Notes: generated from the letters alone by a model not told the origin. A stretch of DNA of 64,000 bases from Pseudoflavitalea sp. G-6-1-2 (GCF_012927185.1 NZ_JABBGB010000002.1:1116001-1180000); one strand, 5' to 3'; shown: positions 42,954 to 52,322, counted from the stretch's first letter. Program-made: numbers and translations.

Positions 42954-44066
42954 TTAAATGCGGAAAATTGCAAAGAATAAAAATATGGCAAATAAGAACG
43001 CCAGTGATATGATGCAAAGCAAATTCAGTGTCAGGAATTTCAAAATGGTCTTTAACCGACCCTGTCCGTAAAATACCCGCATCGCTTTGTAAGCGTAGTA
43101 GAAGCCTGCGAGGAAAAGCAGCCCTACCACGGTTTCCAGCCAATCCAGATACTTCAGGTCGGACAATTCATTCAATCCTATCGCCACCAGAATGAAAATA
43201 AAGGTAAAGATGTACAAATGAATCAGAAACATCGCGTGATCTACATACAGAAAATTCTTTCTTCTGATATAAAGCAGTTTCAGAAACAGCGCATAGAGCG
43301 GCAATGAAACGAAGAGCAGATAAGGAAGTGTGTGGATGAACTTGTTGATCACAGCAATCCAGAATTCTTTCTTATCGGCAAATTTTTCGTGAATATGGAT
43401 ATTGCGGTATGCCACCTGCCTTGCCATCCAGCCATCTCTTTCATTGGCCGGAAGACTGGCCTGCACGGAATCGTAGACTGCTCTGCTGGCAAAGTACCTG
43501 TCGCTGAAAAATCCCCAGCCATCATCGTCTTCAATTTCCAGTCCGTGTTTCTTTTCTTTTGTTTTGGTTGAATCTTTTACGATCCTCTGTACCCGCATGA
43601 TGGCGTTGTAGGCAGCTTCCACTTCCGCTGAATCCGCAGCATCCAGTTTTCTGTTTTTCAGAATCTGTTCTTTGGATTCTTCCCAGATCCTTTGCTGGGT
43701 AACATTCATCACCTCCGTGATCTTGTTATCCTTTTTATTGTTTTTCTCAAGGTTTACAATGGAAAAGAATACCAGAAAGAACAGTGCGGAAGTGAATACG
43801 TACATCCTGATGGGATGCAGGTAGCGTGCTCTCCTTCCTGAAATATATTCTTTGGACAGAAAACCAGGCTTAATGATCAGGTATTTGAGTGTGCTGAAGA
43901 ATTTGCCGTCGAAATGCGTAATATCGGCAAAAAAGTGATGCACCAGACTAAATACCGTTTCGTGTGGCTCGATGTTTTCCTGCCCGCAGTTCTGGCAGAA
44001 TCTCCCGATAAGGTCAGCGTTACAGTTAAGGCAGATTTTCTCGTGACGTTCTTTGGCGTGGGACAC
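42954..44066 (-). CDS. DUF3667 membrane protein with N-terminal zinc ribbon
   Basis: 370 residues. It starts with GTG 44066 (MSHAKERHEKICLNCNADL), which fits the family start. CxxC pairs (ICLNCNADLIGRFCQNCGQ) form a zinc ribbon, followed by the family signature (HHFFADITHFDGKFFSTLKY, PGFLSKEYISGRRARYLHPI). A helix, a large extracytoplasmic loop and four more C-terminal helices follow. The function of DUF3667 is unknown. It is the first gene of the operon with mazG and the kinase. Confidence 0.9.
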   Translation of the reverse strand: MSHAKERHEKICLNCNADLIGRFCQNCGQENIEPHETVFSLVHHFFADITHFDGKFFSTLKYLIIKPGFLSKEYISGRRARYLHPIRMYVFTSALFFLVFFSIVNLEKNNKKDNKITEVMNVTQQRIWEESKEQILKNRKLDAADSAEVEAAYNAIMRVQRIVKDSTKTKEKKHGLEIEDDDGWGFFSDRYFASRAVYDSVQASLPANERDGWMARQVAYRNIHIHEKFADKKEFWIAVINKFIHTLPYLLFVSLPLYALFLKLLYIRRKNFLYVDHAMFLIHLYIFTFIFILVAIGLNELSDLKYLDWLETVVGLLFLAGFYYAYKAMRVFYGQGRLKTILKFLTLNLLCIISLAFLFAIFLFFAIFRI

Positions 44067-44082
44067 TTGTGGGTTATTTTTG
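44053..44082 (+). promoter_or_regulatory. Promoter for the secreted YD-like protein gene
   Basis: TTG (44053-44055), exactly 19 bases, and TATTTTTG (44075-44082) match the consensus. The element overlaps the 5' end of the divergent DUF3667 gene, so the two transcripts may interfere. Confidence 0.55.
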
Positions 44083-44166
44083 GCTAAAAATAAGGAAACA
44101 CACTATTTTACAGAAAATTTTGCACAACTGCACCATAACCGGGTCAGCCTGCGTTAATAACCGTAT

Positions 44167-44994
44167 ATGAAAGCACTCATTCTGATCGTTTTGGGAATCT
44201 TCAGTATCCACACGGGTTTCAGCCAGTATTTCTACAATGACATCATTGTAACCGGCGAAACCATGAACCGCAGGAAGCTGCTGGTACAGCAGAAAATTAA
44301 TCATGTGCAGTTCGTAAGTTTGGATGGAAACGGCCAGCCGATCGATGGATTCAGCAGCGAGCAATCGGTTTTCGGCAATGGCAGCAGCATTGTTACCACC
44401 ACCAAAACCACGCTCAACGGCAATACCCAGAGCAGTTCTGATTTCGATGCAAAAGGAAACCTGATCAGCACCACTGATACCACCGACGGCAACAAATCGC
44501 AGGTGAAATATTATTACAACCCGGCGGGCAAACTGAGCAGACTGATCAGCGTGAGCACATCCGCAGGCGGATTTTCCATGGAAGAGCAGCATATCTTTAT
44601 CTGGAACAATAACCGCCCCGAAAAAATGCTGAAGATCAAAAACGGGAAAGACACTACCTATGTCAGCTTCGTAACAGACGAACAGGGCAATATTGCAGAA
44701 GAAAAAAGCATCAGCAACGGAAAGGAACTGCCCGCTGTTTACTATTATTACGATGATCAGCACCGACTCACAGATATTGTGCGTTACAACGAAAAAGCCA
44801 GACGCCTGCTGCCCGATTACATCTTCGAATACGATGCACAGGGCCGCGTATCCAGCATGCTGGTAACCACCGAAGGCACCGGCGACTACCAGAAATGGTA
44901 TTACACCTACAACGAAAAAGGACTGAAGATAAAAGACGAATGTTTCTCCAAAACAAAAGTACTGATCGGTAAGATCGAGTATCAGTACAAGTAG
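44167..44994 (+). CDS. Secreted protein with YD/RHS-like repeats
   Basis: 275 residues with a signal peptide (ending HTGFSQ). The body has repeated segments of the form YYYxxxGKLxRLI, YYYDDQHRLTDIVRY, FEYDAQGRVSSM and YTYNEKGLKIKDE. This is a tyrosine-aspartate repeat pattern like RHS beta-strands, but without a toxin tail. The function is unknown. It is divergent from the DUF3667 operon. Confidence 0.75.
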   Translation: MKALILIVLGIFSIHTGFSQYFYNDIIVTGETMNRRKLLVQQKINHVQFVSLDGNGQPIDGFSSEQSVFGNGSSIVTTTKTTLNGNTQSSSDFDAKGNLISTTDTTDGNKSQVKYYYNPAGKLSRLISVSTSAGGFSMEEQHIFIWNNNRPEKMLKIKNGKDTTYVSFVTDEQGNIAEEKSISNGKELPAVYYYYDDQHRLTDIVRYNEKARRLLPDYIFEYDAQGRVSSMLVTTEGTGDYQKWYYTYNEKGLKIKDECFSKTKVLIGKIEYQYK

Positions 44995-45090
44995 CATCAC
45001 CATGGTTTAGCTTCTGAATGCCCAACCCCTGATCACCGGAGAACTCCTGGCCAGGAACTGCATTTTACAGGTTAACCAAATCGATGCCGG

Positions 45091-46449
45091 ATGATTGTCA
45101 ATTCGTTCAAAACACTGCTTGCAATTGCATTGTGCTGCCTTACCGGAATTTCATTGCCGGCCCAGACAGCGAAGCCATCACTTAATCTTATCAGCCCGGA
45201 ACTTACGTCACCGGATCAACGCTCAATTGAAAGAGACTTCTCTGCCACTGTTGCCAGATACCGGTTGGGACAAGCGAATTCAAAGAATACATCAACCGAT
45301 TCTACGGTTCCTTTGCATCGCATCCCCATACTGCCCGGCGATTCGGCAAATGCAGCAGAGGATTCCATTATTCACAGCAGAAAGGCACTTTGGCTGATTT
45401 TCAGTCCTGAGATTGCCTATGTGCTCAGCAATGGAACTTCCACCGGAAAGGCGCTCATAGACAGCTCTGTGTACGATGCCTTCAATCTCCGTGTTGGCTG
45501 GCAGATACCCTCACCGGATACTTATTCGCAACTGTACAGGCACCAGATGCTGGGACTTGGATTTTACTACTCCAATTTCCACAACAAGAATTTCGGCAAG
45601 CCGATGGGACTCTACGGATGGTTCAATATTCCATTCAGGAGCTACAATCAGCAGAGCCGCTGGCGGTTTGGTTATTATGGAGCATTCGGCATTTCGTTCG
45701 GATTTAACCCATTCGACGAAGAGAACAATCCCAACAACAAGTATATCGGATCGCGCAATAACTGCTATGTGGCGATGTTCGCAAATGCGAGTTACATGCT
45801 GAGCAGGAACTGGATAATAATTGGTGCCGCTGGCTTCCGGCATTTTTCCAACAGCTCATTCACGCTGCCCAATGCGGGTATCAATATGTTGCCGGTAACC
45901 ATATCCGTAGCGTATCGGGTAAATAAAGTGCAGATCAGAACCACGCAGGATTCCATCGCTCCCTTCAAGCCATTCTTTGTGGGCAATCTGTTGCTGGCGG
46001 CAGGAGAAAAACAATATATGATCGGAGGAACCAGGTATGTGAAAAGCACGTTCTCGGCACAGGCCATGTATCAGTTCAATTACAAGTACAGGGCGGGCAT
46101 CGGGGCCGATCTCTTTTATGCCGCCGGAGGCGAGCAGCGCGACAGCACCCCAGGCAAATCGGATTTCAGCAAACAGTTCAGTATGGGTCTGACCGTTAAC
46201 TGGGACTGGATACTACGTTCCAATCTCTACGTGCCCATGGGCATCGGGTTCTATCTCAAGAGAAACCCGTTCAACGACGAAAACCAGAAATACTACCTGC
46301 GGGTGGGGATCAGAACAAGGATTGCAAAGCATTATCTGGTGGGCATTACCGTAAAAGCCCACGGAGGCTCGGCAGATATGTTCGAATGGACGCTGGGTTA
46401 TATGATCCACAAAGACCGGAACCGGTACAGGCGACTGATGTTCCTGTGA
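45091..46449 (+). CDS. Outer membrane protein with PagL-like lipid A deacylase motif
   Basis: 452 residues with a signal peptide (ending SLPAQ). A 100-residue low-complexity linker precedes a barrel-type domain with many aromatic alternating strands. The segment GFRHFSNSSFTLPNAGIN matches the PagL/acyloxyacyl hydrolase signature (xHxSNxxxxxPNxG), where His and Ser are catalytic. PagL enzymes remove the 3-O acyl chain from lipid A. Length is well above ordinary PagL (about 170 residues), with extra strands both sides. Activity is inferred from the motif. Confidence 0.65.
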   Translation: MIVNSFKTLLAIALCCLTGISLPAQTAKPSLNLISPELTSPDQRSIERDFSATVARYRLGQANSKNTSTDSTVPLHRIPILPGDSANAAEDSIIHSRKALWLIFSPEIAYVLSNGTSTGKALIDSSVYDAFNLRVGWQIPSPDTYSQLYRHQMLGLGFYYSNFHNKNFGKPMGLYGWFNIPFRSYNQQSRWRFGYYGAFGISFGFNPFDEENNPNNKYIGSRNNCYVAMFANASYMLSRNWIIIGAAGFRHFSNSSFTLPNAGINMLPVTISVAYRVNKVQIRTTQDSIAPFKPFFVGNLLLAAGEKQYMIGGTRYVKSTFSAQAMYQFNYKYRAGIGADLFYAAGGEQRDSTPGKSDFSKQFSMGLTVNWDWILRSNLYVPMGIGFYLKRNPFNDENQKYYLRVGIRTRIAKHYLVGITVKAHGGSADMFEWTLGYMIHKDRNRYRRLMFL

Positions 46450-46754
46450 TGGCTGCGCTCCGAAAGGCAGGCAATTTGATTTAACGCATCATTCACTAAA
46501 ATGCCGGTGCCGGCGCTACCGGAACTGAAAAAACCTGACTACCTTGGTTATCCTGTATGTTATTTAACTGCCTGTAAGTTCCAGTCGAACACCCCTTCGG
46601 AAGAATGTACTATCATTCTTCACAGCATTCGTAAAAAACTGATTATTTAACCTGATTCATTCTAACCATGAGTGGGCGGAGCTGCCTGCGGGTTGGAGAG
46701 TATAGCTAAGAAAACTTCCATAAAGGCAAAAGCCGCTCAAGAAAGAGCGGCTTT
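46450..46754. other. Intergenic region
   Basis: No gene is seen. The region ends with the terminator at 46728-46755. Confidence 0.6.
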
Positions 46755-46755
46755 T
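46728..46755. terminator. Terminator shared by convergent transcripts
   Basis: AAAAGCCGCTC (46728-46738) pairs with GAGCGGCTTTT (46745-46755). The stem touches the stop codon of the minus-strand oxidoreductase gene; A and T runs on both sides allow termination on both strands. Confidence 0.85.
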
Positions 46756-47423
46756 TATTTTTCAAACACTACAGCATCGGGCTCAACACCCATTTGCTCC
46801 AGTGCGCCAGTTACATCTTTGATCATTTTATCCGGACCGCAAACATAAAAACGTTTGCTGAGATTCGTAGCATTGGAATCGAGAAAAGCTTTGTTGATGT
46901 AGCCATGCTCATATCCCGGCGTATCGTTCTTGGTCAGAATAAAATGGGCATCACTTCCCAGAATATCGTACAATTCTTTTTCAAGAATCACATCGAAAGC
47001 CGTTTTGTTGGAAAAGAACAACACATTGCCTGCTGTTTGTCCATCCCGTTTCAGTTGCCGCAGAATAGCGATGAATGGCGTGATGCCTGCTCCTCCTGCA
47101 ATGAAATACCCTGGTCCGTTGTACTCGATTGCTCCCCACACATCCCGGATGATCAGTTGATCGCCGGGTACCAGCTGATGAATCTTATCTGTAACCCCTT
47201 TGTGATCGGAATACCGCTTGATGGTGAATTCAAGTGTTGGCTCATCATTCAGCGAAGTGAAGGTGAATGGCCGCCGCTCATCCTCCCATCCCGGCTTGTT
47301 CACAGATACTTCTGTGGCCTGCCCCGGATTGAAGCGGTAACCCTGTGGTTTCCTGAAACGGAAGCTCTTCACATCATGGGTCACCTCTTTGATGGACAAT
47401 ATCTCAACGATATGCTTTTCCAT
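46755..47423 (-). CDS. Ferredoxin-NADP reductase-like flavin oxidoreductase
   Basis: 222 residues from ATG 47423 (MEKHIVEILSI); an upstream non-ATG start at 47501 would overlap the divergent gene's start. The FAD domain has RRPFTFTS (flavin binding), and the NAD(P) domain has YFIAGGAGITPFIAIL and the C-terminal RFYVCGPDKM. No iron-sulfur domain is present. It should pass electrons between NAD(P)H and an unknown acceptor. The divergent neighbour encodes a heme-binding protein, which may be the partner (inference). Confidence 0.88.
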   Translation of the reverse strand: MEKHIVEILSIKEVTHDVKSFRFRKPQGYRFNPGQATEVSVNKPGWEDERRPFTFTSLNDEPTLEFTIKRYSDHKGVTDKIHQLVPGDQLIIRDVWGAIEYNGPGYFIAGGAGITPFIAILRQLKRDGQTAGNVLFFSNKTAFDVILEKELYDILGSDAHFILTKNDTPGYEHGYINKAFLDSNATNLSKRFYVCGPDKMIKDVTGALEQMGVEPDAVVFEK

Positions 47424-47501
47424 AGAGACTAGTAGCAAGCTACTGATTTTTTTGATTCCATCACCCACAATATTGGTTATATTGTAAAACAAAATCTGCA
47501 A

Positions 47502-47975
47502 ATGAGAAAGCTGTTGCTGTTACTGCTGATTGCGCTGATTGCCATTCAGTTCATCCGCCCCGAAAAAAATATTTCTACAACAGTTTCCCCTACGGATATT
47601 GCTAACAAGTACACCGTTCCGGCAGAGGTAGCCGCAGTACTCAAGCGGAGTTGCAACGACTGCCATTCCAATAACACCAACTATCCATGGTACAGCAATA
47701 TCCAGCCCCTCACCTGGTGGCTGAACGATCATATCAAAGATGGCAAGCGCCACCTCAACTTCTCCAATTTCACCGCCTACTCTTACAAAAGGCAGGATCA
47801 TAAACTCGAAGAAGTGACCGAAAGCATCGAAAAACACGAAATGCCCCTGCCCTCCTACACCAGCATGCATGCCGAAGCCAAACTCAGTGAGGCAGATAAA
47901 AAACTACTCGCCAGCTGGGTTACCGCCGTACGTACCGAAATAAGAAAGGATACTACCCTGCCGGCATTAAAGTAA
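47502..47975 (+). CDS. Heme-binding domain protein (CxxCH)
   Basis: 157 residues. An N-terminal helix (MRKLLLLLLIALIAIQFI) acts as signal anchor. CNDCHSN at residues 51-57 is a c-type heme attachment site, followed by NTNYPWYSNIQPLTWWLNDH, typical of the Haem_bd family, and EMPLPSYTSMH with the possible Met ligand. Probably a periplasmic monoheme protein. It is divergent from the flavin oxidoreductase. Confidence 0.9.
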   Translation: MRKLLLLLLIALIAIQFIRPEKNISTTVSPTDIANKYTVPAEVAAVLKRSCNDCHSNNTNYPWYSNIQPLTWWLNDHIKDGKRHLNFSNFTAYSYKRQDHKLEEVTESIEKHEMPLPSYTSMHAEAKLSEADKKLLASWVTAVRTEIRKDTTLPALK

Positions 47976-48083
47976 ATGTTTAAACAACAATTTTTGTCCC
48001 CAGTACATTCAATGTGGTAAGAACTGCCTAAAAATCACCGGACACCCTCCGGTATATTGAATCAAACCATTAAACAAGCCAAC

Positions 48084-48926
48084 ATGAAACAAAGCCTTCT
48101 CCTGTTTCTGCTTACCCTATTCCTGTGCAAACTGAATGCGCAAAATTCGGTAACCAGTCATTCCCTGTTCACCACCCTTCCCAATTACGAAGTAGACAAA
48201 TATTCTGTTGAGCAGAAAGAATTCGATCAGCTCAAAGTGATCTTTGCCGACAAAACCAAAGCAGACAAAGTAAGGTACGAAGACAAGGAAGGTGCCCTTG
48301 AAAAAATGACTTTCAAATGGCTGGGCACATGGGATGCCAAGCCCGGCAACCTTCAGATTCTGAATAATTTCAAGAACGCCGTAAAACAGAAAGGAGGCGA
48401 ACAGGTTTATTACGACGACTTCTACAAAGACAAAGTTTATTTCAAACTGAAGCAAGGCGGAAACACTTACTGGATACTGGTTACAGCGGATGGCATCGGC
48501 AATTACACCATCACCAGCGTGAAAGAGCAGGCCATGAAACAGGATGTGGTGATGACCATCGACGATATCAAAAACAGCCTCGATGCAGAAGGCAAAGTGC
48601 TCTTCTACGGCATCTATTTCGATACGGACAAAGCCACCATCAAACCAGAATCGGCAGAAACACTCAAAGCCATTGCAGGATACCTCAAAGCAAACCCGGT
48701 AAACGTGTTCATAGTTGGCCATACAGACAATACAGGCAGCTTCGATCACAACCTCGCACTGAGCAAAGAGCGCGCAGCTTCGGTAGCCAATGAGCTCACC
48801 ACCAAATATGCGGTGAACAAGGCTCAGGTAACAGCACAGGGAGTAGGTTCATTGAGCCCGGTGGCAAGCAATAAATCTGAAGAAGGCAAATCGAAGAACC
48901 GCCGTGTTGAAATTGTATTGAAGTGA
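48084..48926 (+). CDS. OmpA-family envelope protein
   Basis: 280 residues from ATG 48084 (MKQSLLLFLLTLFLCKLNAQ, a signal peptide). A unique N-terminal domain (about residues 25-160) is rich in Lys and Asp. The C-terminal OmpA domain shows YGIYFDTDKATIKPES, FIVGHTDNTGS, LSKERAASVANEL and KNRRVEIVL. It should bind peptidoglycan. Relatives of this short type carry the N-terminal DUF4892-like region, which I cannot confirm here. Confidence 0.88.
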   Translation: MKQSLLLFLLTLFLCKLNAQNSVTSHSLFTTLPNYEVDKYSVEQKEFDQLKVIFADKTKADKVRYEDKEGALEKMTFKWLGTWDAKPGNLQILNNFKNAVKQKGGEQVYYDDFYKDKVYFKLKQGGNTYWILVTADGIGNYTITSVKEQAMKQDVVMTIDDIKNSLDAEGKVLFYGIYFDTDKATIKPESAETLKAIAGYLKANPVNVFIVGHTDNTGSFDHNLALSKERAASVANELTTKYAVNKAQVTAQGVGSLSPVASNKSEEGKSKNRRVEIVLK

Positions 48927-49163
48927 TGCAACGATCCGTTGTCGGAAGCAATCAATAGGGCAACATGCAGCAATACACGAAAAACAATCATTCCGGAACA
49001 GCTCCTGCGAGCGAATCAAAAGGCCTCACAAAGAATTGGGCAAAACCCATACCTTTGCCCGCAACCGATAGCTTCGCTACTTTCAGCTCTGAGAACCGAA
49101 ACGAACATATTGTGTAATTGACCCTTGCCTGCACCTATTTTCGTAATCATAAAAATTAGTATC

Positions 49164-49694
49164 ATGAGAAGCCTTCTTTTCCCGGTTTTATCATCTCTGT
49201 GCATCATCGGATTTGTAGCCTGCAATTCAGCAGACAATTCTAACCCAACACCAACAGGCGATTCAGCAACCAACAATGCTCCATCTGCCGCGCCAACCAG
49301 CGCTCCACTTGATTCAACTGCAGGCAAAGCTGCCATTGCAGGAAAGTATTACAAACTGATCGAGATCTATGGTAAACCTGTGGTGAAAGATTCTACCTTC
49401 TTCAAAGAATCACACGTAACCTTCAAAGAAGATGGCAAACAAGTTGCAGGAAACGGCGGTTGCAACGGCTTCGGCGCCGAATACCAACTGAAAGATGGCA
49501 ATGGCATTGCTATCACCAACCTGATCTCTACGCAGATGGCCTGCCCTGCACTGGAAACAGAAAACCAGTTCACCAAGGCGCTGCTCGAAGCAGACAACTA
49601 CACGCTGAATGGCGACACACTGAGCCTCAACAAAGCCAAAATGGCCCCTCTGGCGAGACTTGTTGCGTCTGCAGCTCCTTCAGAAACCAAATAA
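49164..49694 (+). CDS. META-domain (HslJ-like) lipoprotein
   Basis: 176 residues from ATG 49164. The lipobox ends GFVAC with Cys20, followed by a Ser/Thr/Pro/Ala linker. The META domain holds YYKLIEIYGKPVV, the KQVAGNGGCNGFGAEYQL signature, ISTQMACP and the tail LNGDTLSLNKA. META proteins are envelope proteins linked to heat, motility or drug stress. A terminator follows. Confidence 0.9.
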   Translation: MRSLLFPVLSSLCIIGFVACNSADNSNPTPTGDSATNNAPSAAPTSAPLDSTAGKAAIAGKYYKLIEIYGKPVVKDSTFFKESHVTFKEDGKQVAGNGGCNGFGAEYQLKDGNGIAITNLISTQMACPALETENQFTKALLEADNYTLNGDTLSLNKAKMAPLARLVASAAPSETK

Positions 49695-49715
49695 GTGATT
49701 TTATTTTTGCAGTAT

Positions 49716-49749
49716 TCCCTGGGGTGGCATCATCCCAGGGATTTTTTTT
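49716..49749 (+). terminator. Terminator of the META gene
   Basis: TCCCTGGG (49716-49723) pairs with CCCAGGGA (49734-49741), followed by eight T. Confidence 0.88.
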
Positions 49750-49758
49750 GGGAGGATG

Positions 49759-50805
49759 TTATGGCTGCTGCTGATTGGCTTTCTCAAAATCGAGTAACCA
49801 TTTCTTGCGGTAGATCCCTCCGCCGTAACCGGTAAGATGTCCGTCTTCACCAATTACCCTGTGACAGGGAATGAGAATCGAAATTCTGTTCATGCCATTT
49901 GCACCAGCCACCGCCCGGATCGCCTCCGGCCTGTTGAGATGAATGGCCTGCTGCTTGTACGACCTCGTGGTACCAAAAGGAATAGTGATCAGTTCGTCCC
50001 ACACCGATTGCTGAAACGCCGTACCCGGCGCATGCAACGGAACAGTGAACTGCGTTCGCTTTCCGGAAAAATATTCTTCCAGCTCACTTCGCAACTGATC
50101 GAAATGCACATTGGCTCCCTGAATGATATTCGCATTCAGCAATCTTGCAATCGCTTTCAGTTCCGTCTCCAGCATTTTACGGTCAGTGAATTCCAGCAGA
50201 CAGATGCCCTGTTCCGAAGCACAGGCAAACATGCTGCCCAGTGGCGTTTCGATCCGCGTGATATTCACCACCTGCTTGTTCTTGCTGTTATTGGGCGATA
50301 CACCAAATACCGATTTGAAAGAATCACCAAAACCACTGAGCGATTCATATCCTGCCTCATACGCAACCGAGGTTACAGGCTCTCCATTCTGAATTCTTTT
50401 GAAAGCCGCATTGAGCCTGAACATCCGCTGATACGCATGAAAAGTGATGCCATGATTTTTCAGAAACCATCTGCGGATAGTATTGGGCTCGATGCCACGT
50501 TGTACCAGATCCCAGTCTTTGAGTTTGAGTGATGGATTGCCATGCAGCTCTTCAATGATAGCTTTGATGGGTGCAGGCGTTTCACCCGGCAGATCGAGGG
50601 GTTGACAAACCTTGCACGGACGATACCCTTTGCGGATGGCTTCCGCCGTATCTGAAAGAAATTCTACATTCTCGATCTTAGGCTTCCGGGCAGTGCAGGT
50701 AGGCCGGCAGAAAATGCCCGTGGTTTTCACGGCGGTGATGAAATGCCCTTCAAACTCAGCATCCTTCTCAACTATAGCCTTGTACATTCTTTCTTTCGTT
50801 AGCAT
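49759..50805 (-). CDS. ada: Ada: methylphosphotriester/O6-methylguanine-DNA methyltransferase and activator
   Basis: 348 residues. The N-terminal zinc domain carries GIFCRPTCTARKP and YRPCKVCQP (four Cys, including the methylphosphotriester acceptor). An AraC-type HTH follows (RRWFLKNHGITFHAYQRMFR, EPVTSVAYEAGYESLSGF). The C-terminal AGT domain holds the acceptor Cys in LIPCHRVIGEDG, preceded by the ARAVAGANGMN-type RAVAGANGMN. It repairs alkylated DNA and, once methylated, activates the adaptive response. Gene order with a downstream target is not seen. Confidence 0.95.
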   Translation of the reverse strand: MLTKERMYKAIVEKDAEFEGHFITAVKTTGIFCRPTCTARKPKIENVEFLSDTAEAIRKGYRPCKVCQPLDLPGETPAPIKAIIEELHGNPSLKLKDWDLVQRGIEPNTIRRWFLKNHGITFHAYQRMFRLNAAFKRIQNGEPVTSVAYEAGYESLSGFGDSFKSVFGVSPNNSKNKQVVNITRIETPLGSMFACASEQGICLLEFTDRKMLETELKAIARLLNANIIQGANVHFDQLRSELEEYFSGKRTQFTVPLHAPGTAFQQSVWDELITIPFGTTRSYKQQAIHLNRPEAIRAVAGANGMNRISILIPCHRVIGEDGHLTGYGGGIYRKKWLLDFEKANQQQP

Positions 50806-50887
50806 CTTGCTTCATTTTTTCAAAGGTAGAATGGCTGCTATGCGGTCACAACCGGAAACTTTACAAGTATTTTTCCGGCTGCATTCG

Positions 50888-51511
50888 TTACTCCGGCTCC
50901 TTCGATTTAAAACTGCAGAACAGAAAATTCTGCGTGGTATTGAAAGGTGTGGTATGATCTTCCGTAAAACATTTCATCTTCGTAAACCCGGCTTCAAATA
51001 CATGCGTCATGGTCGATTCGCTGTATTGCGAAATGGGCAGTCCACTGCATTTCAACGGACCATTTTCAGAAAAGGTTCCGATGATCAGATAGCCATTCAC
51101 AGCTTGCTTTACGAGGGCGGCGTACCGCTGAATACCCATGGGCTCTGTGAGGAAATGAAAAGCGGCTCTGTCGTGCCACACGGCATATTGTTCTGTTGGT
51201 GAGAAATCGAGAATATCAGAAACGATCCATTTCACTTTGGCAGTATCCTCTCCCAGCCTTGCTTTCGCGCGATCCAGTGCCGCCGCAGAAATATCCAGTA
51301 CGGTGAGATTGGTGTAACCGAGTTGCAACAGAAAATCAACCAGCCTGCTATCTCCTCCGCCAATATCGATGATGGCAGCATCTTTAGGAACACCGAACCA
51401 TTCGATGGAGTTGATGGAAGTATCCGGCCGGATCTGCGTCCAGCTTACTTCTTCAGGCTGTTTCTCGGTGTAGATTCGTTGCCAGTGCTGTACTCTCTGA
51501 TCGTTGTTCAT
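50888..51511 (-). CDS. Class I SAM-dependent methyltransferase
   Basis: 207 residues from ATG 51511. The SAM fold has IIDIGGGDSRLVDFLLQLG (motif I), LTVLDISAAAL, KWIVSDILDF and AVWHDRAAFHFL. The pattern EVSWTQ near the start and FHFLTEP are seen in methyltransferases of the SAM-dependent type 11/12 group found beside stress genes. The substrate is unknown. It lies upstream of ada with 82 bases between, on the same strand, so co-transcription is possible. Confidence 0.88.
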   Translation of the reverse strand: MNNDQRVQHWQRIYTEKQPEEVSWTQIRPDTSINSIEWFGVPKDAAIIDIGGGDSRLVDFLLQLGYTNLTVLDISAAALDRAKARLGEDTAKVKWIVSDILDFSPTEQYAVWHDRAAFHFLTEPMGIQRYAALVKQAVNGYLIIGTFSENGPLKCSGLPISQYSESTMTHVFEAGFTKMKCFTEDHTTPFNTTQNFLFCSFKSKEPE

Positions 51512-51698
51512 GGCTGGCAAGTTACAGCATTCAGGGGGATCGGTGCGGTGACTTTAGTTACAAATCAGTGATTTCTTTCCGGTATGCCGCCTGTGCATTC
51601 CATGCATCTCCATCAACGGTTCATACAGCATTCACTATTTGCCTGCGGTTAGTCAAAATAGCTTTGCGTCAGAATCTTCAACAAATAAAATTTTTCGC

Positions 51699-52241
51699 AT
51701 GACAAAGTATTTATTTGCTGCAATAGCCATGACAGCAATCGCATTAACAAGTTGCAAAAAGAGCAAAAGTCAGCAACAGAACAATTCAACAGCTCCCCGT
51801 ACCGAAGTACCTGCGGAACTGCAGGGCAACTGGATCTGGGCCGACGGAGGAAGCACGGGTCTCTTCGATCCCAATACAGGCGTCTATCAGGGTCCGGCTA
51901 TCGGAATGGCGCAGAAATTCTCACTCAATGCCAATGGAACCGGCTCCGTTTTCTACTACATCGGATCAGAAACTGACAAATACAATATTTACCACGAAGG
52001 CACTTACGAAATTGATGTAACCAAAAAGCAGATCAGCTTTCATACTACCGGTGGATTTTATCAGAAGAACGGAACCAAGAGAAACCTCAATGCAGATGAG
52101 CTCTATCCTTCACCAAACGGGACAGAACAATTTTTTTACAAAGTGATGAACCTCGATGGAAAGATCTATCTGTATAAAAAGGACGATCCCACAAGAGCTG
52201 ATGACGATTACATGCATACAACCCGGTTCAGCAAATTGTAA
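51699..52241 (+). CDS. Hypothetical lipoprotein (lipocalin-like fold possible)
   Basis: 180 residues from ATG 51699. The lipobox ends AIALTSC with Cys19, then a Lys/Ser/Gln linker. The core starts VPAELQGNWIWADGGSTG and continues with alternating strands (FSLNANGTGSVFYY, GTYEIDVTKKQISFHT). The LQGxWxW start and beta-strand pattern recall lipocalin-like envelope proteins, but I do not recognise the family with confidence. A terminator follows. Confidence 0.75.
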   Translation: MTKYLFAAIAMTAIALTSCKKSKSQQQNNSTAPRTEVPAELQGNWIWADGGSTGLFDPNTGVYQGPAIGMAQKFSLNANGTGSVFYYIGSETDKYNIYHEGTYEIDVTKKQISFHTTGGFYQKNGTKRNLNADELYPSPNGTEQFFYKVMNLDGKIYLYKKDDPTRADDDYMHTTRFSKL

Positions 52242-52290
52242 TGCCCGCGCCTGAGACAAAAAAGTATTCACGACAAAGTGCTGCTTACAG

Positions 52291-52322
52291 AAAGCGCTCC
52301 GGTTACGGGGCGCTTTTGTTTT
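52291..52322 (+). terminator. Terminator of the lipoprotein gene
   Basis: AAAGCGCTCC (52291-52300) pairs with GGGGCGCTTT (52307-52316), followed by TGTTTT. Confidence 0.82.
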
